The notes under the pieces are model-generated. The model searched no databases. It had not been told where the DNA came from and saw nothing but the letters and a program-made list of their open reading frames with translations. Both the position numbers and the translations under genes were made by a program. A stretch of 64,000 nucleotides of DNA from Schaalia vaccimaxillae DSM 15804 (GTDB lineage Bacteria; Actinomycetota; Actinomycetes; Actinomycetales; Actinomycetaceae): the NCBI RefSeq assembly GCF_000420425.1, contig NZ_ATUX01000005.1:62001-126000 (forward strand). Reading direction: 5' to 3'. Each line of letters starts with the position of its first letter. Within the stretch, counting starts at the first letter, position 1. This document shows, piece after piece, positions 26,367 through 34,138 of the stretch.

Positions 26367-26382
26367 TGTGTGTATGGTCACA
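26367..26382. promoter_or_regulatory. Putative Crp/GlxR binding site upstream of whiB
   Basis: TGTGTGTATGGTCACA matches the actinobacterial Crp/GlxR pattern TGTGA-N6-TCACA at 9 of 10 fixed positions. It lies 36 bp before the whiB start, in the ponA2/whiB divergent region. The Crp gene itself is 0.8 kb away. Confidence 0.6.
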
Positions 26383-26418
26383 TGTGGATCTCGAAGGCGA
26401 GTGAACCGGAGAATATCG

Positions 26419-26754
26419 ATGACGAGTTTCGACGACGACCAGAGCTGGGTCGCCAAAGCTCTTTGTGCAGGCTATGAGCCCGATGCTCTCTTCGTCCAGG
26501 GCGCGACGCAGCGGCAGGTACGCCTACGCTGCCTCCAATGCGAGGTTCGGCTCGAATGCCTAGCTGATGCGCTTGAATCCGAAGCCAACTTTGGTGTCTG
26601 GGGTGGCTTGACTGAACGTGAACGTCGCGCAATTCTACGTCACTATCGCGATGTCAGTGACTGGTATGAGTGGCTCGCCAATTCGAAGGATCCCCTCGCA
26701 GAAGAGATTCGAGCCCCTAAAGTTCCGCGAGTCTTGGCTCACGTGCGCGGCTAG
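26419..26754 (+). CDS. WhiB-family iron-sulfur transcription factor
   Basis: A 111-residue protein with the four conserved Cys of WhiB proteins (ALC, then RCLQC and RLEC, giving C-X2-C-X5-C), which bind a 4Fe-4S cluster sensitive to oxygen or NO. The GVWGGLTERERR turn follows, with basic residues toward the C-terminus. Its place beside ponA2 matches whiB4 of mycobacteria, but WhiB subclass is inferred from context only. ATG 26419 starts the domain; an ATG at 26362 in the same frame would put the Crp-like site inside the gene. Confidence 0.93.
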   Translation: MTSFDDDQSWVAKALCAGYEPDALFVQGATQRQVRLRCLQCEVRLECLADALESEANFGVWGGLTERERRAILRHYRDVSDWYEWLANSKDPLAEEIRAPKVPRVLAHVRG

Positions 26755-26804
26755 TCGACTTATTTCATCTTCTGTCGATCTTCGTCAAGCCATAGGATGT
26801 GGCT

Positions 26805-26966
26805 ATGACTAAATGGGAGTATTCAACGATTCCGCTATTGACCCATGCGACGAAAGCAATCCTCGATCAGTGGGGCGCTGACGGCTGGGAGCTCGTTCAG
26901 GTGATTCCGGGGCCAACGGGTTCGGAAAATCTTGTTGCCTATCTCAAGCGTCCAATCGAAGACTGA
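26805..26966 (+). CDS. DUF4177 small protein
   Basis: A 53-residue protein from ATG 26805 to TGA 26964-26966. It opens MTKWEYSTIPL and contains DQWGADGWELVQVIPG, the DUF4177 pattern. A protein of this size sits in the same position between whiB4 and crp in mycobacteria (Rv3678A-like). Function unknown. It follows whiB by 50 bp on the same strand. Confidence 0.82.
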   Translation: MTKWEYSTIPLLTHATKAILDQWGADGWELVQVIPGPTGSENLVAYLKRPIED

Positions 26967-26976
26967 ATCCGTTTTT

Positions 26977-27064
26977 GGCGGTTGTGCGTCGGCCCGCCCG
27001 CTCACCGATTTCGCTTCGCGAATCGGTTCGAAGCCCGACCAGGCCCCACCGACGCACAACCGCC
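26977..27064. repeat. 88-bp structured inverted repeat
   Basis: A perfect 16-bp outer stem (GGCGGTTGTGCGTCGG, arms 26977-26992 and 27049-27064) encloses a second 7-bp stem (ACCGATT at 27004-27010 with AATCGGT at 27021-27027). It starts 11 bp after the DUF4177 stop and is followed by a separate terminator at 27109-27141. Confidence 0.8.
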
Positions 27065-27108
27065 GAGAGCGGGAGAGTAGCCCGCTGGCTGATTCTTGAA
27101 ATACGACT

Positions 27109-27141
27109 CGGCCCAGTAACTCTTTCCGAGTTACTGGGCCG
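27109..27141. terminator. Terminator hairpin downstream of crp
   Basis: A 14-bp perfect stem (arms 27109-27122 and 27128-27141) with a 5-nt loop, 22 bp past the crp stop codon on the minus strand. It may also stop transcription from the whiB side. Confidence 0.85.
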
Positions 27142-27163
27142 AAGTGTTTAAGAAGAGATGTGG

Positions 27164-27847
27164 TTAGCGGGCTCGGCGAGCCAAGCGATCCACATCCAGC
27201 AGGGTCACTGCGCGACCCTCAAGGCGGATCCAACCGCGCGACACGAAGTCCGCAAGGGACTTGTTGACGGTCTCACGAGAAGCGCCAACCAATTGGGCCA
27301 ACTCTTCCTGAGTGAGATCGTGAGGAACATGAACGCCCTTGTCAGTCGCGTTACCGAAACGGTCTGCCAGATCCAACAGAGCTTTAGCGACACGGCCTGG
27401 AACGTCAGAGAACACCAAGTCAGACAGGGACTCATTCGTGCGACGCAGACGCTGAGCCAGCGCCCGCAGCATGTGCTTAGCAAGAGCCGGGTTCTGATCG
27501 AGAATCTCCATCAAATCCTTGTGCTCAAGTTGGAGCAACGAAGCTGGCGACACAGCGGTGGCCGTGGTTGAACGGGGACCCGGATCGAAGAGGGTGAGCT
27601 CGCCGATAATCTCGCCCGGGCCAAGAACAGCCAAGAGCGACTCGCGCCCATCATTTGAAGTGTGGCCGAGCTTCACTTTGCCTTCGGTCACGATGTAGAG
27701 ACGATCCCCCGGATCACCCTCGTCAAAGAGGACCTCGCCACGACGCAACGTCGTGTGGCCCATCTTCTGCTGAAGTGAAATCTGCTGTTCCTCATCGAGG
27801 CCACCAAAGAGCGGGACCTGGGAGATGAAATTTCCGTCACCGATCAT
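27164..27847 (-). CDS. crp: Crp/Fnr-family transcriptional regulator (Crp/GlxR type)
   Basis: A 227-residue protein. The N-terminal cyclic-nucleotide domain carries GEVLFDEGDPGDRLYIV and the cAMP phosphate-binding cassette PGEIIGELTLFDPGPRSTTATA. The C-terminal winged helix has recognition helix LVGASRETVNKSLADF. Length and sequence fit GlxR of corynebacteria and Rv3676 of M. tuberculosis, global cAMP-responsive regulators. ATG 27847 has GGAG upstream and begins the known N-terminus. It is transcribed alone. Confidence 0.95.
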   Translation of the reverse strand: MIGDGNFISQVPLFGGLDEEQQISLQQKMGHTTLRRGEVLFDEGDPGDRLYIVTEGKVKLGHTSNDGRESLLAVLGPGEIIGELTLFDPGPRSTTATAVSPASLLQLEHKDLMEILDQNPALAKHMLRALAQRLRRTNESLSDLVFSDVPGRVAKALLDLADRFGNATDKGVHVPHDLTQEELAQLVGASRETVNKSLADFVSRGWIRLEGRAVTLLDVDRLARRAR

Positions 27848-28113
27848 CGTCAGGTGAACTCCAATCTGCTCGCACCCAGCGGGAGCGGGCGTCGGGAAAG
27901 CTGTCCGAGCGCATACGCAAGAATCAAAATGTGACCCTTTGCAGTTCCACGCGTCACATCCATTATGCCCCCTGGCGCTCCAGAACACCCACTAACGGCG
28001 CAAACGGGTCGAGTGTTCAGCCTCGACCTACAGATCAACGCACGTGCGACCACCCCCATTGGACTGCGCAAAATGCAGCTAAACCCTGGCGGCATCAAGC
28101 TCCAATAAAGGCC
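27848..28113. other. crp upstream region
   Basis: No gene seen. It holds the leftward crp promoter. Isolated half-sites TGTGAC (about 27928) and GTCACA (about 27954) are too far apart to form one standard Crp site. Confidence 0.45.
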
Positions 28114-28154
28114 GAATCCCCGCAAGATTCCAAAGGAAACACGCGGGGATTCGA
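28114..28154 (-). terminator. Terminator hairpin after the acidic membrane-protein gene
   Basis: An 11-bp perfect stem (CGAATCCCCGC, arms 28114-28124 and 28144-28154) with a 19-nt loop, 19 bp downstream of the leftward gene ending at 28173. Confidence 0.75.
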
Positions 28155-28172
28155 TCCTGTTAGTGCAAAGAA

Positions 28173-29630
28173 TTAACGCAGCCCGGCAGCCTTTTCTGCA
28201 CGTCGACGCTCGCGGGCAGTGAAGAACGCGCCCGTTGGATTAACTTTCTCAACCTCAGCGCGCAGCGCTTCCTCTGCGCGTCCTCGACGACGACCGGAGT
28301 GCGACACAGCGCCCAAACACATCAGAGCCACCCCCAGCACCAGCATGCGGCCCGAATAACCCGAAGCCTGCAGGTGGTGGGTCAGATTCTGGCCGAACGC
28401 CCCCAAAAGACTGAAATCGTTCAAGAACCTCATCGCAGGCAAAACAGAGGTCGCCGTCAAGCCGGGCACCACCAACCAGGGAATGCCTGCGATCGTCGTG
28501 ATCACACCCATCACCCACGCGCCCAGCGAGGAACGCAATGCCAACACGACCACAAGGATCGCCAACGCAAGGCCACCCAATAATTCACCAACAGCGGCGA
28601 AGTTCGCGACACCAGTGACCATCGCATTATTGTCCGCAAGAGTCATCCGCGCTCCAGCATCAGCTAGGAGATACCAAGCAATCGGAACGAGCAGGATCGA
28701 GCAGATGAGCGACCACAAATGAGCTCTAGTGCGCGACGGCACCATCGCAATAACAGTTGCGCCCTCAAAGAGAGCATCATCCAAGGAACGCGGTGTCGAG
28801 TCGATGCTGCTTGAGGAAGAGGACTCGCGGCGCGGTTTCCACGTCGTCTCCAGCTCGGGTTCTCCATTGGGCGGAGTCGCGGTCATCAGAGCGCGACGCT
28901 GCTGCGTGGTGTTGGAGATGAGAGGCTCCTCGTCCACGGTAGACGTTTCGGCGACCTGTCCGTCGACCGAATCATCCTCAAGGGCAGTCTGCGCGGCGAC
29001 AGCGTCTTGCGCATCCGCATCGGGCTCAGCATCCTCAGCGGGCGGCGCCGGATCAACGAGGGCGGGTGCGTCCTCGTTGACATCAGCAGCATCCTCTTCG
29101 TCAATGCGGTGAGCCAGGAAATCTCCCGTGACCGGATTGCTTTGAGGATCGTCGTCGGCAAATACCGGCGGCAGGTCGTCCTCGTCCTCTTCGGGCTTGA
29201 TGACGGGGATAGTGGTCGTGTGCGAACCAATGGTCACAGGCTCAATCTGGTTGGTTTCCAGCGGCGCTGACGAGTCTCCGATGATTTCCTCGTCGGTGCC
29301 TGCCACGGCCTCGCCCGACAGATCGACCTCTTCGCCGGTCAGGGGCTGATCACGCACGGACGACCAAATGTCTGCCGAGTCTGGCGAAGACTGCGAAGCC
29401 GCGGCAACTGAGACGTTGGCTCCCTCAGCTTCGTTGAAGCCCTCCGATTCTTCGAACTCGTCAGCTTCTTCAGAATGCTCCTGGGTGGGTGAAACCTCTT
29501 CGGCGCCCATGTCTGCGTCGATGGGTTCGAATACAAACTCAGGTTCGACGGCCAGACCGTCCTCGGTGTGCGAACCTGGCGTGTCTTCGCTGTCAGGCCT
29601 CGCGTTACCTTCGAATTCTTGATCAGACAT
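28173..29630 (-). CDS. Hypothetical protein: long acidic N-terminus plus four-helix membrane domain
   Basis: A 485-residue protein. Residues 1-290 are low-complexity, dominated by Glu, Asp, Ala, Ser and Pro, and probably disordered in the cytoplasm. Residues about 300-455 hold four hydrophobic helices, and a short basic tail ends it. No family recognised with confidence; similar acidic-tail membrane proteins are common in actinobacteria. AGGAG lies just upstream of ATG 29630. The next gene upstream (29686-30630) is also a membrane protein on the same strand. Confidence 0.75.
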   Translation of the reverse strand: MSDQEFEGNARPDSEDTPGSHTEDGLAVEPEFVFEPIDADMGAEEVSPTQEHSEEADEFEESEGFNEAEGANVSVAAASQSSPDSADIWSSVRDQPLTGEEVDLSGEAVAGTDEEIIGDSSAPLETNQIEPVTIGSHTTTIPVIKPEEDEDDLPPVFADDDPQSNPVTGDFLAHRIDEEDAADVNEDAPALVDPAPPAEDAEPDADAQDAVAAQTALEDDSVDGQVAETSTVDEEPLISNTTQQRRALMTATPPNGEPELETTWKPRRESSSSSSIDSTPRSLDDALFEGATVIAMVPSRTRAHLWSLICSILLVPIAWYLLADAGARMTLADNNAMVTGVANFAAVGELLGGLALAILVVVLALRSSLGAWVMGVITTIAGIPWLVVPGLTATSVLPAMRFLNDFSLLGAFGQNLTHHLQASGYSGRMLVLGVALMCLGAVSHSGRRRGRAEEALRAEVEKVNPTGAFFTARERRRAEKAAGLR

Positions 29631-29685
29631 GAGTTCCTCCTGCTCGATGCCTCACGATAACGGCGAAAAGCGTGTGATCGCGGGA

Positions 29686-30630
29686 TTAATCTCCGGCAAT
29701 GCGCGGATCACTAGGGGACTGATTCATCACGGCAGAGGCGTCCTCGCCCTCGTCGTCACCGATGCGCGCCCAGAACAGGCCGATCGTCGAGGTCGCCAGC
29801 GCCAACCCCAACGAGGTTGCTACCGGAGCAGCCATCGCCACTTGGGTACTTAAAGAAGCACCGGGCGTGACGACGTGTCCGGTAAGAGACGACCACAAGG
29901 GCTGAAAAAGATAGCTGGGAAGAACCAGCACAAGCCACGCGGCCAACTGTGGTCCCGTTAAAGACCAGCGCGCGACGAAAGCCACCGCAGCTAAGAGAAC
30001 AGTCACAATGAGCGGGAAAATGGGTTCAAGAACTCGCTCAGCGATGACACCAGACAAACCTTGAGCGGCTACTGCAGTGGTGTCTGTGGGGGCAACGTGA
30101 ATAAGGAGCATCATTGCTATGAGCGCCAGCGGTAGAGCCAGGGATGCCACCCATGCGTGAGGATGGCTGCGCAGCCGCTTCAAAGAATGTACCTGGCGAG
30201 CAGGGGCATCGCGAAGCGTCAAAATGAAAGCGCACGTTGCGCCCGCCATGATGCCCACCACGATGACGGGGTAAAGATTCCAGGACATGGATGCTGACAT
30301 GTCGGGCCGATCCACAACTGAAGCCATGAGGAAAGGCACCGTTAAACGACCGGACAACTGCAATGCGCCCACGACGATTGAGGCAAGGAATGTGACGATC
30401 ATGCCTGCCGGTGAACGGTCTGAACTGATCGAGACAAGGGCCAGCAAAATGGAGGCCAAAGCCATCCCTACCAGCCCTTCTACCGACGCAAGAGGCTGCC
30501 CCAAGGCTGTCATTGTCTGCACATCCGCCATCGATGAACCCATGAGGACCAGCGCCAAAGGGGCGAAGAAGAATGCGAAAACAGCCGAACGCAGGTGGGA
30601 TGATGCCTCGAACCTATCGAACCGTGTCAT
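29686..30630 (-). CDS. Hypothetical polytopic membrane protein
   Basis: A 314-residue protein with about eight hydrophobic helices and few charged loops (RDAPARQVHSLKRLRSHPH is the main one). No transporter or enzyme motif recognised. It starts at ATG 30630 and probably shares a transcript with the acidic membrane protein 55 bp downstream. The tad operon is divergent from it. Confidence 0.72.
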   Translation of the reverse strand: MTRFDRFEASSHLRSAVFAFFFAPLALVLMGSSMADVQTMTALGQPLASVEGLVGMALASILLALVSISSDRSPAGMIVTFLASIVVGALQLSGRLTVPFLMASVVDRPDMSASMSWNLYPVIVVGIMAGATCAFILTLRDAPARQVHSLKRLRSHPHAWVASLALPLALIAMMLLIHVAPTDTTAVAAQGLSGVIAERVLEPIFPLIVTVLLAAVAFVARWSLTGPQLAAWLVLVLPSYLFQPLWSSLTGHVVTPGASLSTQVAMAAPVATSLGLALATSTIGLFWARIGDDEGEDASAVMNQSPSDPRIAGD

Positions 30631-30718
30631 AACCTCAGTATCCCTACTGATCCTGGGAGAGGCCTTGAGGCAGCGCCCAGGTGCTCGCCCTTCGGCCCCT
30701 CACCTTTAGGGTGGGGGA

Positions 30719-31555
30719 GTGACCATTGAAGATCTTGTCGACCCGGCCCCCGCCCTCGTTGCCGTAGCAGCCCGCCGACCTGAAGTTTCTGCAGCTTTCG
30801 ACGCCGCATCTCAAGCGCTCACACAGTTGCGTTTCCACGAAGGCTTGCGCCGCAGGTGGCAGGAGGCACGCGCCGAGGCTGCAGTGCGCGAAGCGACCGG
30901 ACTTGCGATCATGGCGGGGGTGAGAATCACCGTTGACGACATGCGAGTTCTGTCTATGCGTCAACCCGGGGACACCGAAGAACGATTGGATCCTGGCCAG
31001 CAGTTGGCTTTGGGAATCTGGCGCTCTCAATGGAACATGGTGTCAAGTTTCGACCCGATCAATCAGCGGATTCCCGTACGACGCAGCCTTCGCCCTTTTC
31101 CAGCTCTGACTGCCAGCGTGCACCGCGACATTTGCTCAGCTCAAGTTGAATCGGGGCTCACGTCCTCTCGTTCGGTTGCTATTCCCTCCGATTCGATGAC
31201 CATGATGCGCGCTGGGGAGTATGTGCGAGCAGATATGCCTGCATTGGCGTGTGCGGGAGCGCTCCTTGCTCACTTCCGTTTCCGGCAGGTGTTTTCGCCG
31301 GCGTCGGTGGCGGTAGGAGGCGCTTTGGCTCGTTGGGTCTTGGTGTCACGCGGAGTTGACCCCACCGCAGTGGCAGTCATTTCGGCTTTGGATGCACAAG
31401 ACCAGTCCGGTGCCGCTCGTGAGTTGGCGGGCTGGGTATCGGCGGACGAGGCCGGAGTTGGGCGTTGGCTCATTCGAGTAGCTCAAAGCGTTGCTTATGG
31501 GGCCGAGGTCGGGCGCGACGTTGCCTTACGAGTACAAGCGGGCCGTTTAGGTTAA
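30719..31555 (+). CDS. Conserved hypothetical protein at the head of the tad locus
   Basis: A 278-residue soluble, Ala/Arg-rich helical protein with no signal peptide. Recognisable segments include RRWQEARAEAAVREA near the N-terminus and an Ala-rich C-terminal half. I cannot assign a family with certainty; similar proteins occur beside tad genes in Actinomycetales. GTG 30719 is the start. It is separated from the Ssd-like gene by 126 bp. Confidence 0.65.
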   Translation: MTIEDLVDPAPALVAVAARRPEVSAAFDAASQALTQLRFHEGLRRRWQEARAEAAVREATGLAIMAGVRITVDDMRVLSMRQPGDTEERLDPGQQLALGIWRSQWNMVSSFDPINQRIPVRRSLRPFPALTASVHRDICSAQVESGLTSSRSVAIPSDSMTMMRAGEYVRADMPALACAGALLAHFRFRQVFSPASVAVGGALARWVLVSRGVDPTAVAVISALDAQDQSGAARELAGWVSADEAGVGRWLIRVAQSVAYGAEVGRDVALRVQAGRLG

Positions 31556-31681
31556 GGGCGCAGCGAAACTGGTTGTACCGGAGTAGGCCGAGGCCCAATC
31601 CACAGGGGCGGCGTGTCGGCGCTATCCACAGGTTGGCGCGCGATGCTTCCTCACAGGCTGCCAATGAGCTGTCCTGGAGTG

Positions 31682-32854
31682 ATGAAGAAGAGCACACCAT
31701 TTGAAGGGACGCGCCAAACAAAGCGGATTCAGGAATCAGAATCTTTTGACCAGGTTCTGGTGAGGATGGACGCGCTTGTGGGAAGCCAAGTTGGTCTCGC
31801 CGACGCGGTCATATCCATGTGCGGTGCGAAACGGTGGACCCCAGGGCAGCGTCGCCCCGACCTCGTCCTCGTAAATGACCAAGAGACACGAACACCAGCC
31901 GCAGCTCCTTCCGTGTCGAGCCTTGATACCCCATGCGATGCACCAGATTCGTGGGCAATACCGACGGTCAGTGTGGGACCTTGCGGCCAGATTCAACTGC
32001 CCGGAGATGAAGCAATCCTTGCCCAAATCATTGACTCCATCCCCGCCAAAGAAGCAGAGCTTGTGGCTCACAGTAGCCAATTGCCGAGGCGCGTAGAACA
32101 CCAGCCTCCCCTCGTGATCGTGGTGGCAGGTTGGCAAGGCGGTGTTGGCGCGAGCCTTTTAGCTGCACGGCTAGCGCGCGGATCTGGACACCGAGGAAGC
32201 AAACATGAGCGCAGTCGCGTCCTCGTGACCCTTGGCGACGGGATCCACCCCACAGGAAAAACGCCAGATCAGGGTCCAAATGGTGTGGCATGGGCAGACT
32301 TGAGAACCGAAGAAGCTGTTTTCCCAAAAACCCTGATCGACCTCCTCCCCGTCATTGACGAGGTGCCGGTGCTGACCGCTGATCACAGAGCAGGAGCAAT
32401 GGGCAACGACCCCAGGCTGATCCCCCTTATTGACGCCTGCCTGTCAGGCGTTGAATCCGACCGCAGCCAGGCGACCGAACGAGGAGTTGTTATCGACGCG
32501 GGACAGTGGAATGACGCAATCGAGCAAGTCGCCGCCGCCCGAGCGGACATGCTCATTCTTGTAGGACGGGGAGATCAGGACAGCCTGGCACGTCTAGCCC
32601 GAACGCAAGGCAGACGACAAGACAACACACCCACCTATTTGGTGCACACTTGCGATCACCCCAGTCCCCTCCTTCAAGGCCTAGCAGGACCCGACGACCA
32701 CGTCATGGCCCATCCGCTGCTTACCGAAACGCGCCACCGAACGAAACTCAGATCGAACTTGGCGTCGCGCAGGGCTATCGAACAGATCTGGCGCGAAGCG
32801 CGACAAATACGACGCCAAGCGTGGGCGAGACAGTGGAGGGAAGAAGAATCATGA
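31682..32854 (+). CDS. CpaE/Ssd-like protein of the tad locus
   Basis: About 390 residues. After a degenerate N-terminal receiver-like part comes a MinD/ParA-type fold: VIVVAGWQGGVGASLLAARLA in place of the deviant Walker A, and later VVIDAGQW and ILVGRGDQDSLARLART. Both signature lysines (KGGxGK) are replaced, as in actinobacterial Ssd (Rv3660c), so ATP hydrolysis is doubtful. Such proteins localise Tad machinery or affect septation. The start is unsure: ATG 31682, ATG 31664 or GTG 31613. Its stop overlaps the tadA ATG. Confidence 0.78.
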   Translation: MKKSTPFEGTRQTKRIQESESFDQVLVRMDALVGSQVGLADAVISMCGAKRWTPGQRRPDLVLVNDQETRTPAAAPSVSSLDTPCDAPDSWAIPTVSVGPCGQIQLPGDEAILAQIIDSIPAKEAELVAHSSQLPRRVEHQPPLVIVVAGWQGGVGASLLAARLARGSGHRGSKHERSRVLVTLGDGIHPTGKTPDQGPNGVAWADLRTEEAVFPKTLIDLLPVIDEVPVLTADHRAGAMGNDPRLIPLIDACLSGVESDRSQATERGVVIDAGQWNDAIEQVAAARADMLILVGRGDQDSLARLARTQGRRQDNTPTYLVHTCDHPSPLLQGLAGPDDHVMAHPLLTETRHRTKLRSNLASRRAIEQIWREARQIRRQAWARQWREEES

Positions 32855-34137
32855 AGATCTTGCGCCCCCGCCCCCAACCTGTGGCTACGCCCAACACCCG
32901 CAGCTTGGGGATACAGAACCCAGGTGAATACAGTCCAAAAGATCAGGCGCTACGACTCTTTGCTCGACAGCAAACAGACGTCGATGCGATCCGCGCCAGT
33001 GCCCGTCCCGGAGCGGGCGTCGTTGAAATGTCTGAATCCCTTGTACACCTACGCTCTTTAGCGTCGGGTGTCGGCCCACAACTTGCCCCCATCCTTTCCA
33101 ACCCCGACGTCACCGATGTACTGATCAACTCCGCGCAGGTCTGGGTCGATCGCGGAGCAGGACTAGAACGTAGCCCTATCGATCTTGGTAACGAAAGAGA
33201 TGTACGAAGCCTCGCCATCCATATGGCCGCCGCATGTGGGCGCAGGCTCGACGAGGCCAGTCCCATCGTCGATGGGACATTGCCGTCGGGAGTGCGCCTC
33301 CATGCTGTCCTCGAACCTTTGTCCACCTGCGGCACCATCATTTCGCTCAGAACCTCCACATCCGGTGGACTGGGCTTGGACGCCATGGAAGAGTCTGGCA
33401 GCGTGTGTCCTCCCATGGCGCGGATCCTGCGAGCGCTAGTGCACGAGCGTGCCAACGTTCTTGTATCGGGTGCCACCGGGTCAGGCAAAACCACCCTGCT
33501 GGCAGCCCTTCTGGGGTTGGTGCCCGCCGACGAACGAATCATCTGTATCGAAGAGATCACTGAGCTGCGGCCCAATCACCCTCACGTTGTAAACCTGTGC
33601 GAACGCCGCCCCAATGTTCAGGGAGCCGGAGCCGTCACACTGTCTGACCTGGTGCGCGCCGCCATGCGTATGCGCCCCGACAGGCTAGTGCTGGGTGAAT
33701 GTCGAGGCCCCGAAGTCCGTGACGTCCTCACAGCTCTGAACACTGGCCACGACGGAGGGTGGGCGACCATTCACGCCAATGGAGTAGACGAGGTACCCGC
33801 ACGTCTGGAGGCTCTTGGAGCGCTCGCGGATATGGGGGAGAGGGCGGTTGCAGCCCAGGCCGTCGCTGCTTTCGATGCGGTGGTGCACATGCGTCGTCGC
33901 CCTCGTAGTTCTCTTGGACACAGTGAGACTAGTGAAGGTGGTACGGGAATTGTCGAGTCCGCAGATGGTGGAGGCCCAGGACGATGGGTGTCTCAGATAG
34001 GAGTCCTGGGTAGACAGGGCGGTGAACTTGTGTGTTCTCTCGCGTGCAGCGCAGATGCTGAAGGAAACGTCGACTATGGGCCTGGATGGCAGGCCTTAGC
34101 AGCCTGTCTTGCTTTGACGGACGATTTGGGGCACTGA
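32851..34137 (+). CDS. tadA: TadA/CpaF secretion ATPase
   Basis: A 428-residue hexameric ATPase that powers Flp/Tad pilus assembly at the inner face of the membrane. Walker A is GATGSGKTTLLAALLG, the Asp/Glu box is IICIEEITELRPNHPH, Walker B is RPDRLVLGECRGPEV, and the His box is HDGGWATIHAN. ATG 32851 overlaps the preceding stop (ATGA) and tadBC starts 2 bp after its end, so translation is coupled. Confidence 0.94.
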   Translation: MKILRPRPQPVATPNTRSLGIQNPGEYSPKDQALRLFARQQTDVDAIRASARPGAGVVEMSESLVHLRSLASGVGPQLAPILSNPDVTDVLINSAQVWVDRGAGLERSPIDLGNERDVRSLAIHMAAACGRRLDEASPIVDGTLPSGVRLHAVLEPLSTCGTIISLRTSTSGGLGLDAMEESGSVCPPMARILRALVHERANVLVSGATGSGKTTLLAALLGLVPADERIICIEEITELRPNHPHVVNLCERRPNVQGAGAVTLSDLVRAAMRMRPDRLVLGECRGPEVRDVLTALNTGHDGGWATIHANGVDEVPARLEALGALADMGERAVAAQAVAAFDAVVHMRRRPRSSLGHSETSEGGTGIVESADGGGPGRWVSQIGVLGRQGGELVCSLACSADAEGNVDYGPGWQALAACLALTDDLGH

Positions 34138-34138
34138 G

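Noticed and set aside
27925-27960. Crp autoregulatory site upstream of crp
   Set aside because: The half-sites TGTGAC and GTCACA are about 20 bp apart rather than 6, so they do not form a standard Crp site.
31618-31632. DnaA boxes (TATCCACAG here and near 10408 and 35400)
   Set aside because: Single scattered near-matches without clustering, AT-rich unwinding region or dnaA/dnaN genes; not an origin.
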